DNA from: Geodermatophilaceae bacterium URHA0031
Lineage (GTDB): Bacteria > Actinomycetota > Actinomycetes > Mycobacteriales > Geodermatophilaceae
Direction of reading: 5' to 3'
NCBI GenBank assembly: GCA_000620205.1
Contig: JHVP01000004.1
Coordinates: forward strand, 310,001-374,000
Length of the DNA: 64,000 bases
Shown: in pieces, positions 8,637-16,734 of the stretch
Numbering within the stretch: the first letter of the stretch is position 1
Layout of the letters: each line of letters starts with the position of its first letter
The notes under the pieces: model-generated
What the model saw: only the letters and a program-made list of their open reading frames with translations
Told to the model about the DNA's origin: nothing
The model's database searches: none
Program-made: the position numbers and the translations under genes

Positions 8637-9187
8637 GACGCAGGTGCCACGTTCGGTCCGCGCAGCAGCGCGACGATCTCCGGGACGGCCGCGGTCGCCC
8701 GGTCCCGCACGCCCTGCCGGGACAGGTTGGCCACCGGGTGCGGGGTGGTCACGTACTGGTAGCCCTCGGTGCCCTGCAGGGTGGCCATGGCGTCGGCGCT
8801 GACCCGGAAGGCGTCGCTGACGATGACGACGGCAGGGATGCCCGCCTCCTCCAGCTGCAGCCCGTCGGCCACGGCCGAGGCGCTGCAGGAGCCGCAGTCG
8901 CCCACGCCCACGACGACGACGTCGCACTCCGCCCGCAGCTCCTCGAGCATCTCCGGCGGCGCCGGTTCGACGATGCTCGGCTTCTTCCGGATCAGGACCT
9001 TCTGCACCCCGTGCTGCGACTCGAGCAGCCCGGCGACCTCCTCGACGAACTCCTCGGCGTTGCGCTTGGTGTTGGCCAGCAGGCCGAGGCGCAGCCCGGA
9101 GAGGTCGCCCGGTCGGGGCGCGAGAGCGGTGCGGCCACGCGCGTCGCCCGCCGGACCGAGCGTGGGGTCGATGACGCTGTCGTACAC
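8633..9187 (-). CDS. UGSC-family (Cys form) protein with GDCGSC motif, copy A
   Basis: This 184-residue protein contains the motif GVGDCGSCSASAVADG (C98 and C101). From memory, this matches the UGSC (seleno)protein family, in which the first cysteine is selenocysteine in some organisms. Here both positions are TGC codons, so no recoding is needed. The C-x2-C pair follows a hydrophobic strand, as in a redox-active loop. The GTG at 9187 is preceded by GAGGAG. It is first in a four-gene operon, with a TAGCGT -10 element upstream. A thiol redox role is plausible but unproven; the true reaction is unknown to me. Confidence 0.82.
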   Translation of the reverse strand: MYDSVIDPTLGPAGDARGRTALAPRPGDLSGLRLGLLANTKRNAEEFVEEVAGLLESQHGVQKVLIRKKPSIVEPAPPEMLEELRAECDVVVVGVGDCGSCSASAVADGLQLEEAGIPAVVIVSDAFRVSADAMATLQGTEGYQYVTTPHPVANLSRQGVRDRATAAVPEIVALLRGPNVAPAS

Positions 9188-9275
9188 GGCGCTCTCCTCG
9201 CGTCTGGACGCCGATGTGACGGCCGTCTCGATGACCAGAACGCTAGGACGCCCCGGTCGATGCCCACCAGGGCAC
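9188..9275 (-). promoter_or_regulatory. Promoter of the first GDCGSC cassette
   Basis: On the minus strand, CCTAGCGT places a TAGCGT -10 hexamer at 9245-9240, giving an expected start near 9233 and a leader of about 45 bases. The same hexamer serves the trxB, CBS and universal stress protein genes in this window. No clear -35 element or operator is visible. Confidence 0.45.
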
Positions 9276-9280
9276 TCCCG

Positions 9281-9311
9281 CCCGGCGGAACAGCAGAACG
9301 CGCCCGCCGGG
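9281..9311 (-). terminator. Hairpin after the six-gene dehydrogenase operon
   Basis: An 8-bp stem (9281-9288 with 9304-9311) lies immediately after the stop of the zinc dehydrogenase at 9316. It separates the two GDCGSC operons, which supports separate transcription units. Confidence 0.45.
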
Positions 9312-9315
9312 TCCC

Positions 9316-10407
9316 TCACCGACCCGGGTGGACCGAGACGTGGACGGCGGGCTCCCCCGAGCCCTCGCCGGCGAGCAGCCGGATCGCCGTCTCGGTGTCC
9401 TCCAGCGGCAGCGAGTGGGTGTGCATCCGGGCGATCGGCGTGCGCCCGGACTCGAGGATCCGGATCGCCTCGGCGTAGGCCGGTGAGTCCACCCCGTAGG
9501 CCCCGACCAGGGTGAGCGCCCGGTTGATGACGAAGTCGGTGTCGATCTCGGTCCGCCGTCCGCCCTTGAGGCCGGCGAGCACCACCCGCCCCCCGTGCCG
9601 CGCCGAGGCCAGGGCGTCCCCGACCGGACCCAGGGCCATCGGCGTGAGCTCCAGGACGACGTCCGCGCCCGCCCCGCCGGTCAGCTCGAGGACCCGCGCC
9701 ACGGTGTCCTCCTGGTCGACGACGATCGTGTGGTCGGCACCGAACTGCCGGGCCAGCGCCAGCTTGTGCTCGTCGGCGGCCAGCCCGGTCACGATCACGG
9801 TGGAGGCACCGGCGGCCTTGGCCGCGATGACCGCCGAGAGGCCGCGCTGACCCGCACCCAGCACGAGCACGGTGCTGCCGATCCCGGCACCGCCGAGGTG
9901 CACCGCCCAGCGGACACCGGCGGCGAGCGGGTTGAACATGACCGCGAGCTCGGCCGGGAGGTCCCGGTCGATGGGGTGCACGATCGAGCCAGGCGCCAGG
10001 TACGTGTACTCGGCCAGGCCGCCCCACAGCGAGGGCTGCTGGGTGATCGGGGTGTAACCGTGGCTCGCCGCCCGCCGGGGGCACGCCTGGTAGCGACCGG
10101 CGATGCAGGCCGCGCAGTGGTGGCAGGGCACCAGGATCTCCAGCGCCACCCGGTCACCGACCGAGACTCCCCAGCGTTCGGCCGCCTTCTCCCCGATCTC
10201 CTCGATGATGCCCAGGGGCTCGTGGCCGGGCACCACGGCCGAGCCGCGGAACAGGTGCCCCTTGTACTGCTCGACGTCGCTGCCGCAGATCCCGTTCGCC
10301 TCGATCCGCAGCAGCCCGTCCTCCGGGCCGATGACCGGACGGGGGAACTCCCGCAGCTCGAGCGTCCGTGGCGCGGTCTGGACCACCGCACGCACCATCT
10401 CGGCCAT
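9316..10407 (-). CDS. Zinc-binding medium-chain alcohol dehydrogenase
   Basis: This 363-residue protein resembles threonine/sorbitol-type zinc dehydrogenases. It has the catalytic-site segments NGICGSD and GHEPLG, structural-zinc cysteines in PCHHCAACIAGRYQAC, and the GAGQRG coenzyme loop. It is clearly different from the two NDMA-type enzymes in this window. The ATG at 10407 overlaps the previous stop by one base; an internal ATG four codons later is possible. It is last in the operon beginning at 14989 and is followed by a hairpin. The substrate is probably an alcohol in the same pathway. Confidence 0.85.
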   Translation of the reverse strand: MAEMVRAVVQTAPRTLELREFPRPVIGPEDGLLRIEANGICGSDVEQYKGHLFRGSAVVPGHEPLGIIEEIGEKAAERWGVSVGDRVALEILVPCHHCAACIAGRYQACPRRAASHGYTPITQQPSLWGGLAEYTYLAPGSIVHPIDRDLPAELAVMFNPLAAGVRWAVHLGGAGIGSTVLVLGAGQRGLSAVIAAKAAGASTVIVTGLAADEHKLALARQFGADHTIVVDQEDTVARVLELTGGAGADVVLELTPMALGPVGDALASARHGGRVVLAGLKGGRRTEIDTDFVINRALTLVGAYGVDSPAYAEAIRILESGRTPIARMHTHSLPLEDTETAIRLLAGEGSGEPAVHVSVHPGR

Positions 10408-11300
10408 CAGCGTGCGGTCCCGGCCTCGGCCGGCTGCGGCGCCGGGGCCTCCAGCGGCTCGGGGCGGCGCAGCGGGAACGGGCTCAGCCCACCGCCGTCG
10501 ATCGGGATGGCCTGCGCCGTGATGTAGGCGGCCTCCGGGGAGGCGAGGAAGGCGACCGCGGCTGCGATGTCCTCGGCCGCGCCGGCCCGCCCCACCGGGA
10601 TGTTGCGACCGCGCTGCTCCATCAGGGCCGCCTCGTCGACGTCCGGGCCCGAGCTCAGGAACGCCCGGCTGGTGGCGACCAGCCCGGGGCACAGTGCGTT
10701 GACGGTGATCCCCCACGGGCCCAGGTCCATGGCGAGCGCCCGGGTCAGGCCGATGACACCGGCCTTGGACGCCGAGTACGGACCGGAGAACGGGGCGGCG
10801 GTCAGTCCGGCCATCGACGAGATGTTGACGATCCGTCCCGCGCGCTGCGCGCGCATGACCGGCACCGCGGCCGCGCACATCAGCCAGGGCCCGCGGAGGT
10901 TGACCGCGATGACCCGGTCGAAGACCTCGGCCGGGATGTCGGCGACGTCCGCCCGATCCGGACCCTGGGGTGCGGCCGCGTTGTTGACCAGGACGTCGAG
11001 CCGGCCGAAGTGCTCGACCGCCTCGGCGACCATCCGGTTCGCGTCGGCCTCGACGGCGACGTCACCCAGCGAGGCGACCGCCGTCCCGCCCCCGGCCGTG
11101 ATGTCGGCGACCAGCGCCTCGACCCCGCCCCAGCCGGCGGACCGGCCCTCCTGCTGCCGGTTCGGCACCCCGGTGGCCTGCAGGTCGGTGACCACGACGG
11201 CCGCGCCCTGCCCGGCGAGCCGGCGGGCGATCGCCTGCCCCATCCCGTCGGGCTTGCCGCAGCCGGTGACCAGCGCGACCCGGTCCGCGGCGGCGGTCAC
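10407..11300 (-). CDS. Short-chain dehydrogenase/reductase
   Basis: This 297-residue SDR has TGCGKPDGMG at the coenzyme site, an NNAA motif and catalytic S-Y-K (NISSM, YSASK). After the second strand there is an extended loop (about residues 42-63). Extra sequence near this site is known in mycofactocin-coupled SDRs, but I cannot confirm membership from the sequence alone. The C-terminus is a Pro/Ala-rich tail. The GTG at 11300 overlaps the preceding SDR stop as GTGA. Confidence 0.83.
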   Translation of the reverse strand: MTAAADRVALVTGCGKPDGMGQAIARRLAGQGAAVVVTDLQATGVPNRQQEGRSAGWGGVEALVADITAGGGTAVASLGDVAVEADANRMVAEAVEHFGRLDVLVNNAAAPQGPDRADVADIPAEVFDRVIAVNLRGPWLMCAAAVPVMRAQRAGRIVNISSMAGLTAAPFSGPYSASKAGVIGLTRALAMDLGPWGITVNALCPGLVATSRAFLSSGPDVDEAALMEQRGRNIPVGRAGAAEDIAAAVAFLASPEAAYITAQAIPIDGGGLSPFPLRRPEPLEAPAPQPAEAGTAR

Positions 11301-12193
11301 GCGTGCACCGCCGGGGCGCCCTCGGGCGTCGTGGTCTCCAGCACCGCCGTCACCGGCGCAGCGGCCGAGGCGGCCGGGGCGGCCGGCTTCGGTGCGCGCC
11401 CGGTGTTCGGGCCGCCGTCGACGGACAAGATCTGCCCGGAGATCCAGCGGGCCCGGTCACTGGCCAGGAACAGGGTGGCCTGGGCGATGTCCCAGGGACT
11501 GCCCTCGGTGCCCAGCGCCGACCAGCCCTTGCGGATCTCCCGCATCTCCTCGGACATGTTGGCCGCGGCGAAGGCCCCCCAGATGGCACCCACCTGCACG
11601 CAGTTCACCCGGACGCCCCGCTCCCCCAGCGTGTTGGCCGCGCCGATGGTGAGGTTCTCCAGGCCCGCCTTGGCGAGGTTGTAGACCATCGCCGGCCCGC
11701 GGGCACGCACCCCGACCGAGCTGATGTTCACGATCGCGCCGCCCGCCGGCAGCACCTCGACGGCGTGCCGGGTCATCTGCCAGGCGGTGGTCAGGTTCAG
11801 GTCCATCAGCTGGTGGAACCGCTCGGGGGTCACCTCGAACACCCCGGCCCGGTCGCCGACGGCCACGTTGTTGACCAACGTGTCCAGCGAGCCCAGGGCG
11901 GCCACGGCCTCGTCGACGGCCCGCCGGCACGCGGCGTCGTCCAGCACGTCGGCCACCACGGCCACCGCCGTCCCGCCGTCGGCGGTGATCCGGTCCACGG
12001 TGCGCTGCGCGGCGTCCTCCTCCCGGTCCAGGACGGCCACGCGCGCGCCGTGCGCGGCGAACACCCGGCTGATCGCGTAGCCGACGCCGGGCTGGGTGCC
12101 GCTCTGCTGCCCGCCGCCGGTGACCAGCGCGGTGCGCCCGGTCATCCAGGGATCGGTGGCGCTGCCGAAGGGGTCGAGCAGGGGGTCGGTCAC
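11297..12193 (-). CDS. Short-chain dehydrogenase/reductase
   Basis: This 298-residue SDR has the coenzyme motif TGGGQQSGTQPGVG with an enlarged glycine loop, an NNVA motif in place of NNAG, and a catalytic S-Y-K (NISSV, YNLAK). The start is a GTG at 12193 that overlaps the partner-protein stop by four bases; the frame open further upstream is a shadow of that gene. The Pro/Ala-rich C-terminal tail resembles that of the following SDR. The tandem SDRs could act on successive intermediates. Confidence 0.83.
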   Translation of the reverse strand: MTDPLLDPFGSATDPWMTGRTALVTGGGQQSGTQPGVGYAISRVFAAHGARVAVLDREEDAAQRTVDRITADGGTAVAVVADVLDDAACRRAVDEAVAALGSLDTLVNNVAVGDRAGVFEVTPERFHQLMDLNLTTAWQMTRHAVEVLPAGGAIVNISSVGVRARGPAMVYNLAKAGLENLTIGAANTLGERGVRVNCVQVGAIWGAFAAANMSEEMREIRKGWSALGTEGSPWDIAQATLFLASDRARWISGQILSVDGGPNTGRAPKPAAPAASAAAPVTAVLETTTPEGAPAVHA

Positions 12194-13299
12194 GAGGCGC
12201 TCCTCTGTGCAGGGTCGGACGGGGACGGAGCGGAGGGGGTGGTCCGACCCTCGACCGGCACCGAACTGGCCGACCAGCCGGCGAAGACGCGGACCACCAT
12301 CGAGATCCCGGCGTTGCGGGCGCCGGCCACGGCGATCGGCAGCACCTCCGGACCGTCCGCGGCGAACAGCGGGTCGACCGCGTCCGACGGCGTCCCCTCG
12401 GCGAAGCGGACGCCGTTGTCGCCGACACCGTCCTTGCCGACGCGGGCCAGGTCGGCCTTGCTCCGGCCGCACCGCTCGACCAGCCAGGCCCGGACGTCGG
12501 CCTTGCTCATCCCGGCGCCGGCCAGCATCTGGGCGTGCTCGGGGCAGAACACGATGCCGGCCGGGGCGTTGCGGAAGATCAGCGCGCCGGTGCGGGAGAG
12601 GGTGTCGGCGAAGTCGGCGAGCAGCTGCTCGGGATCGGCGGTGTGCCGGTTGTCGACGTACTCGACCGTCCGGGTGAGCATGGCCGAGACCGCGGAGGTA
12701 CCGGCGGGGACACCGCCCTCGACGGAGAGCGGCTCCCAGGGGCTCTCCTCCTCGTTCTCCGCGATGCACACCTGCCAGCGACCGGGCAGTCCCTGGGTGG
12801 CCTGCTCGAAACCGTGCGGCACGACGCCGAGGGCGTTGCGGACGATCAGACCGATGCTGCGGGCGATGGTCATGTTCGGCCGGAACCCGGGACCGAACAC
12901 CCCGCCGGTGGAGTTGAACCCCAGCTCGGTGCGGACCGGGCCGTTGACCACGAGCAACGGCGAGGGCCCGCTGGTGCTCTGCCAGCCGCCGCCCTTCGCA
13001 GATCGGTCGCGCTGCACCGCCTCCCAGGCGGCCAGCACGACCGGGAAGTACTCCGGTCGGCACCCGGCCATGGCCGCGTTGATGGCGGCGACCTCGACGG
13101 TCACGCTGCGGTCGAGGTGCTCCAGCGCCCCGATGACCTCGTCAGGGCGGCGGTCGACGGTGGCCAGGAACTCGTCCACCAGCGGCCGGGTGGCCGGCAC
13201 GAGCGGCAGTCCGTCGGACCACCCCTGCTCGTAGCAGTGCTCCATCGCCGCGCGGGCGGCGTCCGGGTCGGCGGTGGGCAGGTCGGTCTGCGCGCTCAC
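12190..13299 (-). CDS. GDCGSC-linked partner protein, copy B, unknown function
   Basis: This 369-residue protein is a full-length paralogue of copy A at 7542-8636. It shares YEQGWSDGLPLVPAT near the N-terminus, AGCRPEYFP, GGWQSTSGP, LLVVNGP, GGVFGPGF, ATQGLPGRW, SPWEP and DNRHT. These blocks run along the whole length, which argues for one conserved fold rather than a shared small domain. It starts with a GTG overlapping the GDCGSC gene stop and ends overlapping the next SDR. No function can be assigned from the sequence; dependence on the GDCGSC protein is inferred from the repeated gene order. Confidence 0.85.
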   Translation of the reverse strand: MSAQTDLPTADPDAARAAMEHCYEQGWSDGLPLVPATRPLVDEFLATVDRRPDEVIGALEHLDRSVTVEVAAINAAMAGCRPEYFPVVLAAWEAVQRDRSAKGGGWQSTSGPSPLLVVNGPVRTELGFNSTGGVFGPGFRPNMTIARSIGLIVRNALGVVPHGFEQATQGLPGRWQVCIAENEEESPWEPLSVEGGVPAGTSAVSAMLTRTVEYVDNRHTADPEQLLADFADTLSRTGALIFRNAPAGIVFCPEHAQMLAGAGMSKADVRAWLVERCGRSKADLARVGKDGVGDNGVRFAEGTPSDAVDPLFAADGPEVLPIAVAGARNAGISMVVRVFAGWSASSVPVEGRTTPSAPSPSDPAQRSAS

Positions 13300-13856
13300 G
13301 CGGAGCGCCCGTGTCCGGCCTGGTCGGTGACGGTGGCCAGGACCCCGGGGAGCAGCTGCTCGGCCCGCTCGGCGACGGCCTCGGGGCCCAGGACGGCGAC
13401 GGGGTGGGCCGTGGTGAGGAAGGCGTAGTCGGGCGCGCCCTGCACCGCCGCCATGGACGAGGCGGTGACGGTGAAGGCGTCCGAGCAGATGACGGCCGCC
13501 GGGACGCCGCACCGTTCGAACGCGATGCCGTCGGCGACCGCCGAGGCGCTGCACGACCCGCAGTCACCGACGCCGACGAGGACGACGTCGCACTCGGCCA
13601 GGAACTCCTCGCGCAGCTCGTCGGGCATCGGCAGGGCGAACGCCGTCTTCGTGCGGCGCAGCACCGCCACCGCACCGTGCTCCCGCTCCAGACGGCCGGC
13701 CAGCTCCTCGAGCAGCAGCGCGGCGTTGTGCTTGGTGTTCTCCAGGAGCCCGATGCGCAGGCCGGACAGGTCCGGCGGCCGCGGCGCGAGCGTGGCGTCG
13801 GTGGCCCGTGCCGAGCTGCGGCCGGTGGGGTCCAGGACGTCGGCCAGGGTGGCCAT
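13296..13856 (-). CDS. UGSC-family (Cys form) protein with GDCGSC motif, copy B
   Basis: This 186-residue paralogue of copy A conserves VGVGDCGSCSASAVADG exactly (C99 and C102) and the APRP.DLSGLR segment near residue 30. The flanking regions have diverged, so the pair is an old duplication. The ATG overlaps the NDMA-type dehydrogenase stop by one base, and its stop overlaps the partner gene, so all are translated in series. The conserved cysteines suggest redox or thioester chemistry on a product of the dehydrogenases, which is inference. Confidence 0.82.
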   Translation of the reverse strand: MATLADVLDPTGRSSARATDATLAPRPPDLSGLRIGLLENTKHNAALLLEELAGRLEREHGAVAVLRRTKTAFALPMPDELREEFLAECDVVLVGVGDCGSCSASAVADGIAFERCGVPAAVICSDAFTVTASSMAAVQGAPDYAFLTTAHPVAVLGPEAVAERAEQLLPGVLATVTDQAGHGRSA

Positions 13857-14989
13857 CAGGCTCGCCCCCCGGTGTGGTCGTGGACGATGATGCCGCGGAT
13901 GTTCTTGCCGTCGTTCATGTCCTGGTAGCCCTGGTTGAGGTCCTCGAGGGGGTACCGGTTGGTGATCAGCTCGTCGAGCTTGAGGTCGCCCGCCCGGTAG
14001 AGGCCGAGCAGTCGCGGGATGTCGACCAGCGGGTTGCAGTTGCCGAAGAGGGCGCCCTGCACCTGCCGCGTGTAGCCGACGAGCGTGCCACCGTTGACCT
14101 GGATCTGCTTCTCGTCCGCCTTGCCGATGGCGGTGACGGTGACCTTGCCGGTCTTGCCGGTGATGTTGATGGCGTCGGTGACGACCTGCTCGGTGTTCAC
14201 GCCGACGGTGATGATCGCGTGCTCGGCCAACTGCCCCCAGGTCGTCTCGTTGACGAACTCCCAGGCCTCCCGCGGGTCGGTGAAGGTGTGGGTGGCCCCG
14301 AACGCCTTGGCCATCTCCAGCTTGAACGGCACCGGATCGACGACCACGACGTTCTTCGCCCCGGCGTACGCCGCGCCCTGCACGGCGTTGCTGCCGACCC
14401 CGCCCGAGCCGTAGATGACCACCGTCTCCCCCGCCCGGACGCCGGCGGCGTGGACCGCCGAGCCCCAGCCGGTCGGGACCCCGCAGCCGACCAGCGCGGC
14501 GACCTCGAAGGGGATGTCGTCGGGCAACCTCACCGCGGAGTACTCGGAGATGACCGAGCGCTCGGAGAAGGTGCCCAGGGTGCACAACGCGCCGAGGTCC
14601 GTGCCGTCCTGGTGGAACCGGTAGGTGCCGTCCTGCAGCTGGCCGGTACCCGCGTAGAGGCCGCGGTCGCAGACGTTCTGGTGGCCGGTGGAGCACCAGC
14701 GGCAGACGCCGCAGGCGGGGATGAAGGAGGCGACGATGCGGTCCCCGACCCGCACCCGGGTGGTGTGCTCACCCACCGCCTCGACCACGCCGGCACCCTC
14801 GTGTCCGCCGACGATGGGGAAGCGGTTGCGCGCGTCGCCGGTGCGGATGTGGTCGTCGGAGTGGCACATGCCGGAGATCTCCCAGCGGACCAGGACCTCC
14901 TGCTCCCTCGGGTCGTCGAGCTGCAGCTCGGTGATCTCCCACGGCTGGTGAGCGGCGTACATCACGGCCGCTCTGGTCGTCGTCGGCAT
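13856..14989 (-). CDS. NDMA-dependent (mycofactocin-type) alcohol dehydrogenase, second copy
   Basis: This 377-residue enzyme is closely similar to the one at 1646-2755. It has the same zinc ligands (C42, H63, C93, C96, C99, C107), and GSGGVG replaces GAGGVG at the coenzyme site. It is the first gene of a six-gene minus-strand operon leading into GDCGSC copy B. Two such nicotinoprotein dehydrogenases in 15 kb suggest related but different alcohol substrates. Reoxidation would need mycofactocin or a similar carrier encoded elsewhere in the genome. Confidence 0.88.
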   Translation of the reverse strand: MPTTTRAAVMYAAHQPWEITELQLDDPREQEVLVRWEISGMCHSDDHIRTGDARNRFPIVGGHEGAGVVEAVGEHTTRVRVGDRIVASFIPACGVCRWCSTGHQNVCDRGLYAGTGQLQDGTYRFHQDGTDLGALCTLGTFSERSVISEYSAVRLPDDIPFEVAALVGCGVPTGWGSAVHAAGVRAGETVVIYGSGGVGSNAVQGAAYAGAKNVVVVDPVPFKLEMAKAFGATHTFTDPREAWEFVNETTWGQLAEHAIITVGVNTEQVVTDAINITGKTGKVTVTAIGKADEKQIQVNGGTLVGYTRQVQGALFGNCNPLVDIPRLLGLYRAGDLKLDELITNRYPLEDLNQGYQDMNDGKNIRGIIVHDHTGGRA

Positions 14990-15316
14990 CGGCGCGGTCT
15001 CCTTCGGGTGGCGTGCGGGTGGGACGGCGACGGCAGGCGGTCGCCTGGAGCGAGGCGTCGTCGGGAGGCCGCGGGCCCGGCGCGGCAGGAAGCCGCCGAC
15101 GGTGTCCGGAGCGTGGCGGCCGACGGCCAGTTACCTGGGTCACGTCTTCGTCGAGGACGATCGTGTCGCCGCCGCATCCCGGTTTCGACGCGCCTTCCTC
15201 CGGACGGAAGCCCGACCCTGCGTCGGGATGGTCGGGACGGCATACTCGATCAAGGTGACGCGCGCCACACCACGAGGGCGTCGGCCCTCACGGAACCCAG
15301 ACGGCAGGAGGACGAC
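14990..15316. promoter_or_regulatory. Divergent promoter region between the alcohol dehydrogenase operon and iclR
   Basis: No credible gene lies in these 327 bases. It contains the inverted repeat CTTCC-N7-GGAAG at 15194-15210, matching 2956-2972, and next to it a second inverted repeat, CCCGAC-N5-GTCGGG, at 15211-15227. The IclR protein encoded on the right probably controls both this region and the first divergent region, with autoregulation. Confidence 0.55.
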
Positions 15317-16195
15317 ATGTCGGCGACGGTGCCGCTTTCCTCGACATCCCGGGACGGTGGGGCCCCGCGTCCCCGGCCCGCCGGCGGGGACCCGTGCGCA
15401 GGCCCGGCGACGGCCGCGGGCCGCACGCTGGCCGTGCTGGCCGCGTTCGGGCCGGAGCACTCCTCCCTGTCCCTGTCGGAGATCAGCCGCCGGACGGGGC
15501 TGTCGCTGACCACCACGCACCGGCTCGTCGGTGAGCTGCGCGAGTGGGGCGCCCTGGAGCGCGGGGCCGACGGTCGCTACGGCATCGGCCTGCGCCTCCT
15601 CGAGCTCGGCGCCCTCGCCCCGCACGGCCTGCAGCTGCGCGAGCTGGCCCTGCCCTACCTCGACGACCTGCACCACGCGACCAGGGCGAACGTGCACCTG
15701 GCCGTCCGGGACGGGCACGACGTCGTCTACGTCGAGTCGCTGCGCGCCCGGGGGGCGGTGCAGGTGCTGTCCCGGCTCGGGGGGCGGTGGCCCCTCCACG
15801 CGACCGGGACCGGGCAGGTGCTGCTGGCCTACGCCAGCCCGGAGCTGCAGCGGGAGGTCGTCGCCTCGCCGCTGCGCCGGTTCACGGCGAACACGATCAC
15901 GGACGTGGAGGAGTTGCGGCGCACCCTCGCCGAGGTCCGGCGCACCGGCGTGGCGATCGCCGAGAACCAGCTGACCGCCGAGGCGCTCGCCCTCGCCGTC
16001 CCGGTCCGGGGGCCCGGGGACGAGGTCATCGCCGCCCTGGGCGTCACCGTGCAGCGCGCGGCCGTGAAGAGCCACGCACTGATCCCCGTGCTGGCCGCGA
16101 CCGCCCGCGGTATCAGCCGGGCGCTGGGCGCCCCGTCGGTGAGCACGGTGGACCGGCGGTCGGTGCGCCGCACCACCCAGCCCGACCTCCACTGA
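15317..16195 (+). CDS. IclR-family transcriptional regulator
   Basis: This 292-residue protein has an N-terminal winged helix-turn-helix (about residues 38-95, with LSLSEISRRTGLSLTTTHRLV) and a C-terminal IclR effector domain. The first 35 residues are a disordered Pro/Gly-rich extension. The ATG at 15317 follows GGAGG at good spacing; the frame is open far upstream only as a shadow. IclR proteins usually sense a small aromatic or aliphatic acid and control adjacent catabolic operons. Its divergent placement makes it the likely regulator of the 14989 operon and, through the shared repeat, of the 2755/3069 operons. Confidence 0.9.
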   Translation: MSATVPLSSTSRDGGAPRPRPAGGDPCAGPATAAGRTLAVLAAFGPEHSSLSLSEISRRTGLSLTTTHRLVGELREWGALERGADGRYGIGLRLLELGALAPHGLQLRELALPYLDDLHHATRANVHLAVRDGHDVVYVESLRARGAVQVLSRLGGRWPLHATGTGQVLLAYASPELQREVVASPLRRFTANTITDVEELRRTLAEVRRTGVAIAENQLTAEALALAVPVRGPGDEVIAALGVTVQRAAVKSHALIPVLAATARGISRALGAPSVSTVDRRSVRRTTQPDLH

Positions 16196-16244
16196 TCCCG
16201 GTCGGCCCGGCGCCTCCCTGGACAGGCTGGTCGGAGGGAACCTG

Positions 16245-16709
16245 TCAGACGAGGTGCCGGACGACGATCGTGGCCACGCACGCGGGCTTGGTGCCGCCCT
16301 CGACCTCGAAGGTCAGCGTGACCTGCACGGCGACGCCGCCGGGGACGTCGGTCACCTGGTCGACGACGGCGCGGGCGCGCAGCCTGCTCCCCACCGGCAC
16401 GGGCGAGGGGAAGCGGACCTTCTCGGTGCCGTAGTTCACGCCCATCGAGAAGCCGGTGAACTCCACCAGCCGCGGCAGCACGAGCGGGGTGAGGGACAGC
16501 GTCAGGAAGCCGTGCGCGATCGGGCCGCCGAAGGGGCTCTCCTCGGTCGCCCGCTCCACGTCGACGTGGATCCACTGGTGATCACCCGTGGCCTCGGCGA
16601 AGGTGTCCACCGCCTCCTGGGTGACCTCGATCCAGTCGCTCGGGCCGAGCTCCTCGCCGACCAGGCTCTTGACGCCGTCGATCCCCTCGACGCTGACGGG
16701 GGTGCTCAT
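16245..16709 (-). CDS. MaoC-like (R)-specific enoyl-CoA hydratase
   Basis: This 154-residue hot-dog-fold protein has the catalytic Asp/His segment in ATGDHQWIHVD and the overhang motif GPIAHGFLTLS, both typical of MaoC-type (R)-hydratases that add water to enoyl-CoA. The length matches the single-domain family. The ATG follows GAGGAG. It lies 25 bases after the acyl-CoA ligase stop, consistent with CoA activation followed by hydration in one operon. Confidence 0.87.
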   Translation of the reverse strand: MSTPVSVEGIDGVKSLVGEELGPSDWIEVTQEAVDTFAEATGDHQWIHVDVERATEESPFGGPIAHGFLTLSLTPLVLPRLVEFTGFSMGVNYGTEKVRFPSPVPVGSRLRARAVVDQVTDVPGGVAVQVTLTFEVEGGTKPACVATIVVRHLV

Positions 16710-16734
16710 GGGGTTGCTCCTCGTGTCTGTGGGG

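Noticed and set aside
8633-9187. Selenocysteine at the GDCGSC motif
   Set aside because: The relevant codon is TGC in both copies, so no UGA recoding or selenocysteine insertion element is needed.
13808-15316. Longer IclR reading frame starting far upstream
   Set aside because: The open frame covers the opposite-strand dehydrogenase and the operator region; only the ATG at 15317 has a ribosome site and leads into the helix-turn-helix.
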